Assembly (NCBI GenBank): GCA_964548855.1
Contig: CAZJSR010000033.1
Location: forward strand, 1-11,539
Length of the DNA stretch: 11,539 nt
Direction of reading: 5' to 3'
Source of the DNA: UBA3206 sp964548855
GTDB taxonomy: Bacteria > Bacillota_I > Bacilli_A > Acholeplasmatales > Anaeroplasmataceae
Below, piece by piece: positions 6,713 through 11,539 of the stretch. Under the pieces are notes generated by a model. It saw only the letters and a program-made list of their open reading frames with translations, searched no databases and was not told where the DNA came from. Position 1 is the first letter of the stretch, and every line of letters starts with the position of its first letter. Position numbers and translations under genes: made by a program.

Positions 6713-6940
6713 TTAAAAATTAAAAGGATTATTATTAAAATTCATATTTTGCATTTGTACTGTTTCTTCTTTCATATATGGATTTTGATTCATCGAATTA
6801 TTATAAACATTAGGATCATTAAAATACATAGGCATTCCATTTACATATTGATCTGAATATACTGTTTCCTCACTTTGTGTGAATGCAGGAATATTTATAT
6901 GTCTTTTAACACAATTATTTACAATATGTGGGTAGAACAA
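6713..6940 (-). pseudogene. 75-codon ORF in repeat copy 2, probable remnant
   Basis: Same length and reading frame as 1247-1474, again opening with TTG at the hairpin edge and lacking a ribosome site. Replacements relative to copy 1 (L2F, L4P, I9N, T19A, Y37P, L49S, T56M, I63M) are mostly non-conservative. No recognisable domain. Confidence 0.35.
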
Positions 6941-6984
6941 ATAAGCCTACATAAACCAAGTGAATTTGGTTATGTAGGCTTATT
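6940..6984 (-). terminator. Long stem-loop ending the three-gene operon
   Basis: AATAAGCCTACATAAACCAA (6940-6959) pairs with 6966-6984 over about 19 bp with a single bulged base. The minus-strand tail is TTTGTTCT, and the plus strand also continues T-rich (TTATTTTATT). It probably terminates the operon whose last stop codon is at 7020. Confidence 0.65.
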
Positions 6985-7019
6985 TTATTAATAGTACCAA
7001 AGTTATAATTTCTTACAAT

Positions 7020-9245
7020 CTATATTTTGTTAATTTCATTTTTAAAATTTTCAATATCTTTCACAGACGTTGATAAATATGGAGAAATCATAAGGGTAGT
7101 ACCGTGATCAATAGAGTTATATAAACTAGAAAAATTCTTATGAATAGATTCGATTTTATTTAATTTAATTTCCAAACCATATCCTATTGTTTTATTTATT
7201 TTTATAGCTTCTGCTATCCTATTACCTAACCCACTATTAATAGATTCAACAGAAGAAAAGTCAGTTGTTGTAAAAGTATTTTTCACCAACAACATTAACT
7301 TTTTTTCCAATTCATATTTTAGGTAATTAACAATTACAACTTTTTTAAAAAGATAATTAACAACATCTGAATAAGTATTATTCCTTGGTAAAACTGCTTT
7401 TGAAACATTTTCACGATAAGTTTCAAAAGTATTATTATTTCTAATATTTAATGTAGGAAAACTGCTTCTATGATTTGTAGATAAGGAATAAAAAGGTAAA
7501 ACTACATCTTTGATTTCAACAATCGGGCTATTTATAATATCATAATGTTCCGTATAACCCTCAATATATGTTTTAATATGATTTGACCAATCATTTTTGG
7601 TTAAAAAAGGAGAATTACTAATAGAAATATTATCATATTTATTCAAAAAATCCGTTTTAACATTTCTAAGTGTTAATGTTAATGCACATAAAAATATATC
7701 TGTGTCAAACTCAAAATTACTTTGTTTCCTATTAATAAAATAATCAAGAAAGTATAAATCATTTTTTGCGATAACGCCTACTTGTTTGCAATTACATTCA
7801 ACTTCAATATCATTAGATGACGAATTAAATACCCTGTCAATATCTTGTAGATTAAATATAGTAGGTGCCTTTAAACACTTTGATAAATAATATACACATT
7901 CAAAATCATTCGTAAAAATATACCATTGTTTCAATGATCTTTTTGTAACTAATTCACTTATATATTGACATGCAATTCTCTTATTATAATCGTCATAACT
8001 GTCAATAGGGTCATCTAATATTAAAGTCTCAATATGTTGATATCTAACTTCAGCCTTTAAAACAATTAAAGATAATCTTTTTATTTCACTTTCTGATAAT
8101 ATTTCATAAGGGTCAACAACTTTACCACTTATTTTAAATGATAATCCACATGTATCTTGAAGAGGTTCCACATTAATTCTATCATTTAAAATTAAGAATT
8201 TTCTCATCTCATTTATTATATAATCATTAAAAGTTTTAATTTGCTTTTTCGTTTTTTTCTTCTCTTTTAATTTTTTCTCTATGTTTTCTTTTTCTAAAAT
8301 CAAATTATAAATCGTATTATCGGATATACTATCAGAATCTTCTATTTTAGATGACAAAACCTCATTATGCATATATGAAATACAACATAAACAAATATTC
8401 CTATAGAAAGATAATAATGCGACTTGTCTCTTAACAGTACTATATTCTTTATTAAATAAATCAAGTAAAATTTTATCTTTACTATCGTCTCTTAACTTAA
8501 TAACCTCGTAAACTAGTTGTTTTAATTTGGATTCTTTTTTTTCATCTACTTTTAATTCACTCATTCTATTTTCAATATGTTCTAGCAAAGCATCATGGCT
8601 CTTAAATTTCTTTCCACATAAATAGCATTTATTTACCTTATTAAATTTACAATAAAAATAGATGTCTTGAATTTCTAACAAAACATTTTCTGACACTTCG
8701 TAATTAGATACTTCAGCAGATGTTTTGTAATTTATCAACTCATATCCCTCTAATTCCTTTAAAAAACTATCAATTTTATTAAATAATTCGTGTGATAAGT
8801 TTTGATCAAGTGTTTTAACATCTTCCAAACTAAATTTTTTTAGCAACTTGGATTTTACTTTATATTGTTCTGGTATTTCAGGTATCGAATATAAATTTTT
8901 AATATTTTGAAAAGAACAATAAAAACTATTTTCTTTCAATTCTGATGTATTTTTTGCCTTTGATTTATAAGAAAATACATTGACTAGTGTTTTATTTTTC
9001 TTTAACCATTCTTCAATTTCTGCTTTCCTAGCTTCCAAACCTGATTTAGCACCTAAAAAAAACTTACTCCCAAAATTTGATACCAATGATTGTATTTTTT
9101 GACGCGAGAAAATATCAACTTTTCCGCCCATATCATAATGTTTTTTATATAATGAATTTGCAGAAGTAGTTTTTCCGAAAGAATTAGGTGCATAAACTAC
9201 TTTTTTATTCCACTCCATTATCTTTGAATCATTAAAATATAACAT
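7020..9245 (-). CDS. Large SMC-like/AAA_13-type ATPase with CCHH zinc motif (third gene of operon)
   Basis: The two halves of an ABC-type ATPase site are separated by a long charged middle. Numbered from ATG 9257, Walker A is APNSFGKTT at 23-31, the signature is LSESEIKRL at 387-395 and Walker B is LILDDPIDSYDD at 412-423, followed by FTND where an H-loop is expected. The middle (about 80-360) is rich in Lys/Glu and partly coiled-coil. It carries C211-x2-C214 and H221-x5-H227, a zinc-binding pattern placed like the hook of Rad50, RloC or SMC proteins. Residues 500-745 match nothing I know and end with an NSIDHG stretch. GGGGG at 9251-9255 is five bases before ATG 9245, which I prefer over ATG 9257. 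The gap to the TOPRIM stop is 19 bases. By analogy with RloC/PrrC-type proteins it could be a DNA-damage or phage sensor with an effector C terminus; that is inference. Confidence 0.8.
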   Translation of the reverse strand: MLYFNDSKIMEWNKKVVYAPNSFGKTTSANSLYKKHYDMGGKVDIFSRQKIQSLVSNFGSKFFLGAKSGLEARKAEIEEWLKKNKTLVNVFSYKSKAKNTSELKENSFYCSFQNIKNLYSIPEIPEQYKVKSKLLKKFSLEDVKTLDQNLSHELFNKIDSFLKELEGYELINYKTSAEVSNYEVSENVLLEIQDIYFYCKFNKVNKCYLCGKKFKSHDALLEHIENRMSELKVDEKKESKLKQLVYEVIKLRDDSKDKILLDLFNKEYSTVKRQVALLSFYRNICLCCISYMHNEVLSSKIEDSDSISDNTIYNLILEKENIEKKLKEKKKTKKQIKTFNDYIINEMRKFLILNDRINVEPLQDTCGLSFKISGKVVDPYEILSESEIKRLSLIVLKAEVRYQHIETLILDDPIDSYDDYNKRIACQYISELVTKRSLKQWYIFTNDFECVYYLSKCLKAPTIFNLQDIDRVFNSSSNDIEVECNCKQVGVIAKNDLYFLDYFINRKQSNFEFDTDIFLCALTLTLRNVKTDFLNKYDNISISNSPFLTKNDWSNHIKTYIEGYTEHYDIINSPIVEIKDVVLPFYSLSTNHRSSFPTLNIRNNNTFETYRENVSKAVLPRNNTYSDVVNYLFKKVVIVNYLKYELEKKLMLLVKNTFTTTDFSSVESINSGLGNRIAEAIKINKTIGYGLEIKLNKIESIHKNFSSLYNSIDHGTTLMISPYLSTSVKDIENFKNEINKI

Positions 9246-9264
9246 AAAATCCCCCATTTACAAT

Positions 9265-9777
9265 TTATTTTCTTCTTAACACATCATCTAAGTTGTTTAG
9301 CAAATTGCTCTTTCGTTTAGAAAAAGTTGTTACCTTCAAATCATTTTCACAAGCTAGTCCAATCCCCTGTGTCTTAGCAAATTTCTTTGATTCACGCACT
9401 TTCTCATTATGATGCAATTGTTTATGTAGGAATACTTCTTCAACATCTCTACAAAACCATGTGAATCTAAAGCCATTTTGCTGACAAAACTTTTCGATTT
9501 CAGTATTTAATTTTACATCTTCAACACTAACTTCATATTCATCAGTATCTATACAAAATAATACTGTTGCATTGTTTTCACCAACTGCCTTACAATCATC
9601 TTTAATTTCTTTTAATAGCTTTTTATCAGCATAATTAGTTTTCGTTTCATAAAACTTAAAAGCTAATCTTACTTCATTATTGTTCACATGATAAAAATGT
9701 TTGATAGCTTTATTAATATAGCTGACATCTGTGTTTGCACGCTTATTTGTTTCTACACAAACTATAACTAATTTCAT
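9265..9777 (-). CDS. RloB-like TOPRIM protein (AbiLii-like), second gene of operon
   Basis: This 170-residue protein has the two parts of a TOPRIM site: E9 in VIVCVETN, and D77-T-D79 at the end of the strand VLFCIDTD. A later block (FTWFCRDVEEVFLHKQL, 105-121) matches the position where RloB-like proteins have their conserved C-terminal helix motif. RloB/AbiLii proteins occur with an AAA ATPase in abortive-infection systems such as AbiL and are thought to be its nuclease partner. ATG 9777 overlaps the ATPase stop as ATGA, with GGAG ten bases before it, so translation is coupled. The next gene starts within 20 bases of its stop. The TOPRIM call is good; RloB subfamily membership is moderate. 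Confidence 0.75.
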   Translation of the reverse strand: MKLVIVCVETNKRANTDVSYINKAIKHFYHVNNNEVRLAFKFYETKTNYADKKLLKEIKDDCKAVGENNATVLFCIDTDEYEVSVEDVKLNTEIEKFCQQNGFRFTWFCRDVEEVFLHKQLHHNEKVRESKKFAKTQGIGLACENDLKVTTFSKRKSNLLNNLDDVLRRK

Positions 9778-11123
9778 TCACTATCATCTCCAAACACACC
9801 TAAGAAGTCAAATGCTTCTAGATTGAATGGTGAATACTCAATCAATCCTTTACTATATAAAGATGATGCTTTATAATTTCCATTCTTTTTCCATGAAACA
9901 AGTCTTGAATCAGAAGATAAGAAATCAATAGAATGCTTGGCTTTTTGTAAAATATCCATTGGTGCTAAATTATGTGTTGTAAAAATAAATTGACCTTGTG
10001 CATATTGCATTATATAGTCCACTAATTTAACTAATAATACATCATGAATATTAGCATCAAATTCATCAATGAATACAATCTTTCCTTTTTCCACTTCACA
10101 TAAAGCTGAATATAAAGTAATTAATTTTTTAATACCTGTACTTTCAAATTTCTTGTCTATCCTTCTTCCATCTTCATAAACAAGAATATTTTTGCACTCA
10201 TAATATAAATCTCTTTCTTCTTTGCTAATTACAATTTCCTTTAAATCTGGTTTGAAAATTTTAATAAACCCACATAGATTACTAATAAGCTTTTCATATG
10301 CCTCATATTCCTCTTTTAAAACCATCTCCATTGTATTATTAGAAATTCTTTTTTTAAATGCTAACAACCCGAAATCATCGGCACTCAAATCCGTCATTAA
10401 TTTAGAAACTATATTTATCTGATTTACTAAATATTCTAAATTTATATAGTTTCTATCGCTTTCCTGTAATACAACAGTAATGTTATTTGCTAAAAAGAAC
10501 GTTGAAGCAACTCCAAATCTTAAAAGTTCATCATTTAATTTTATTGTCTTAACTTTTGCTATTAAAGTCGATATTACTGTTTGAGAATTCAAAAGATTTT
10601 TAGTCTCACTAATAATTTCATCCTTAAGTTTACACTTTTCGTGTAAAGTTAAAATACCATCATCTACACTGTATATCAATTTGTGCTTGGCTGTTTCATT
10701 TATTTTACTACCTGTTATCTTATTTAATCTTTCACCATACAAGATATATTTATCATCTGCTTTTTTCAAAGTTAATGAATGTTCGAAAATTCCAGCAATA
10801 TTTCCATCGTCAGCAATAATTGCAAATGTCATTGCGATATCAAATTGTTCTAACTTTTGATTAATAAGATTATTTAAATTGTTTATATCATTCTTAATAT
10901 TGTTAATTGTCAAATAGTCTGGCTCTAATATTAAATTCTTATAAATTTCAACTGCATAGATAATTGCAGTTTTACCAGCACCATTAGCACCATATATAGC
11001 TTTAACATGAGAATCGAATGAATCAAATTGTTTTCCCACTGAGCTATTATATAATTCTAATACTATTTCTTTATCGATACTCTTAATACCATTAATCTTC
11101 ATTTTTAACAAAAAACATTTCAT
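9774..11123 (-). CDS. AAA_15/AAA_21-type ATPase (AbiLi-like), first gene of operon
   Basis: A single-chain ABC/OLD-type ATPase. From ATG 11123 it has 449 residues: N-terminal strands (MKINGIKSIDKEIVLEL), Walker A GANGAGKTA at 45-53, a helical insert, a degenerate signature ESTGIKKL at 327-334, Walker B IVFIDEFDAN from 349 with D353/E354, and the H-loop TTHN with H384. The layout is that of AbiLi and other defence ATPases whose next gene is RloB-like, which is the case here. AAGAAGGT stands about seven bases before ATG 11123. The longer frame from ATG 11162 has no ribosome site, and its first codons overlap the -10 box, so it was rejected. The protein presumably senses infection and controls the TOPRIM partner; this is inferred from the family. 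Confidence 0.85.
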   Translation of the reverse strand: MKCFLLKMKINGIKSIDKEIVLELYNSSVGKQFDSFDSHVKAIYGANGAGKTAIIYAVEIYKNLILEPDYLTINNIKNDINNLNNLINQKLEQFDIAMTFAIIADDGNIAGIFEHSLTLKKADDKYILYGERLNKITGSKINETAKHKLIYSVDDGILTLHEKCKLKDEIISETKNLLNSQTVISTLIAKVKTIKLNDELLRFGVASTFFLANNITVVLQESDRNYINLEYLVNQINIVSKLMTDLSADDFGLLAFKKRISNNTMEMVLKEEYEAYEKLISNLCGFIKIFKPDLKEIVISKEERDLYYECKNILVYEDGRRIDKKFESTGIKKLITLYSALCEVEKGKIVFIDEFDANIHDVLLVKLVDYIMQYAQGQFIFTTHNLAPMDILQKAKHSIDFLSSDSRLVSWKKNGNYKASSLYSKGLIEYSPFNLEAFDFLGVFGDDSE

Positions 11124-11150
11124 AATAATACCTTCTTTCTTTACATTTAT

Positions 11151-11156
11151 ATTATA
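11151..11156 (-). promoter_or_regulatory. -10 box for the three-gene operon
   Basis: TATAAT on the minus strand, 27 bases before ATG 11123. A clear -35 is missing: the hexamer at 17 bases is TTTATT, and TTGAGT (11179-11184) is too far away at 22 bases. The operon may be weakly expressed or need an activator. Confidence 0.4.
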
Positions 11157-11302
11157 TACCATTTCATTTCGAAAATAAACTCAAAATATACATTTTGTAT
11201 TTTTTTATTCGCGTTTTGCAAGTTTTTGATAAAAAACTTAATAAAAATCCTTAAAAATCAAAAAACTAATCTTCAATTATGAAAATTAGCTATTATAAAA
11301 TT

Positions 11303-11345
11303 ATTTACTACAAAAAGGGAATCCAACCCCCTATTTGTAGTAAAT
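11303..11345. repeat. Stem-loop in repeat copy B
   Basis: ATTTACTACAAA (11303-11314) pairs perfectly with TTTGTAGTAAAT (11334-11345). After one mismatch AGGG pairs with CCCT, making a 17-position stem around AATCCAACC. The strength and the T-poor flanks suggest an element end or structured DNA rather than a terminator. Confidence 0.6.
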
Positions 11346-11438
11346 TGATTGATCAGTAATTGAAATTTACTCCTATTTAATTAATTTACGCCTAAAATCA
11401 GTGTGAAATTAGGAGAAAGTAAAATAATTACAGTTCAC

Positions 11439-11467
11439 ATGCACAAATTTTTGATTTTTTTGTGCAT
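11439..11467. repeat. 9-bp inverted repeat in repeat copy B
   Basis: ATGCACAAA (11439-11447) and TTTGTGCAT (11459-11467) are perfect inverted repeats around an AT-only loop apart from one G. A further palindrome, TAATGTGCACATTA (11496-11509), shares the core GTGCA. Related but degraded sequence exists in copy A. Confidence 0.5.
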
Positions 11468-11539
11468 ATAACTTAAACACTCACAAAATTGTAGTTAATG
11501 TGCACATTATATTTTCTTTTACCAGTATTAACAACTAAT

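Larger units (their letters stand above)
6600..6984 (-). repeat. ~383-bp direct repeat, copy 2
   Basis: Direct copy of 1134-1516, differing by scattered substitutions. Its hairpin is longer and better paired than that of copy 1. It begins 35 bases after the stop codon of the SMC-like gene. Together the two copies bracket a ~5.1-kb block (1520-6600) containing the PLD-like gene, the AAA_14 ATPase, the IS30 scar and the frameshifted ATPase-TOPRIM pair. Confidence 0.85.
11303..11539. repeat. Diverged intergenic repeat, copy B (runs to window edge)
   Basis: Aligns with copy A at 3941-4187, including CCCTATTTGTAGTAAATT (11329-11346), AGGAGAAA (11411-11418) and TAGTTAATGTGCACAT (11492-11507). It sits 180 bases upstream of the operon's first gene and has no coding potential. 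It keeps internal inverted repeats that copy A has lost, so it is the better preserved copy. Similarity fades after 11510, near the window end. Confidence 0.65.

Noticed and set aside
11124..11162. N-terminal extension of the first operon gene from ATG 11162
   Set aside because: The extra 13 codons have no ribosome site and overlap the TATAAT box, while ATG 11123 has AAGAAGGT at good spacing.
1..11539. CRISPR array, tRNA or rRNA genes
   Set aside because: No regularly spaced short repeats and no cloverleaf or rRNA-like conserved blocks were seen; the only repeats are the two pairs described.

Overview
The window is very AT-rich, with AGGAGG-type ribosome sites, TATAAT promoters and the standard genetic code (TGG for Trp, UGA used as a stop). 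This fits a low-GC member of the Bacillota, for example a gut clostridial or erysipelotrichial species. No taxon-specific marker is present, so the assignment stops there. Every recognisable intact gene lies on the minus strand, so transcription runs from high to low coordinates.

Layout, in direction of transcription. (1) 11123 to 7020 is a tight three-gene operon: an AAA/ABC ATPase (start 11123), a small RloB-like TOPRIM protein overlapping it by ATGA, and a large SMC-like ATPase with a CCHH zinc motif. It ends at a long stem-loop (6940-6984). (2) 6980 to 6600 is copy 2 of a ~383-bp repeat carrying a decayed 75-codon ORF, followed by the 3' scrap of another gene (6474-6605). I see nothing supportable in 6335-6473. 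(3) 6260 to 4603 is a second ATPase + TOPRIM pair with its own promoter. Each of its two genes has lost one base in a homopolymer, so both are frameshifted as written. (4) 4498-4415 is a possible 27-residue hydrophobic peptide. (5) 4369 back to 3941 holds a plus-strand remnant of an IS30 transposase and copy A of a second, diverged repeat (copy B is at 11303-11539). (6) 3826 to 2060 is an AAA ATPase with a C-terminal nuclease-like domain, behind a promoter overlapped by four half-sites of TTAACTT. (7) 1840 to 1520 is a small protein resembling the end of a phospholipase-D-like domain. (8) 1516 to 1134 is copy 1 of the ~383-bp repeat. (9) 1035 to 1 and beyond is the N-terminal part of a superfamily 2 helicase with a Vsr/DUF559-like nuclease domain.

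The content (several ATPase-plus-nuclease modules, insertion-sequence scars, repeats, pseudogenes) is that of an accessory defence island. Two separate ATPase-TOPRIM pairs occur within 7 kb. The larger is fused by operon structure to an SMC-like ATPase and is the best candidate for an intact multi-gene anti-phage system. The smaller is either decaying or affected by homopolymer errors. The direct 383-bp repeats flank the block from 1520 to 6600, which could make it a recombining or exchangeable cassette. Defence roles are inferred from domain content and context; nothing in the sequence alone proves them.
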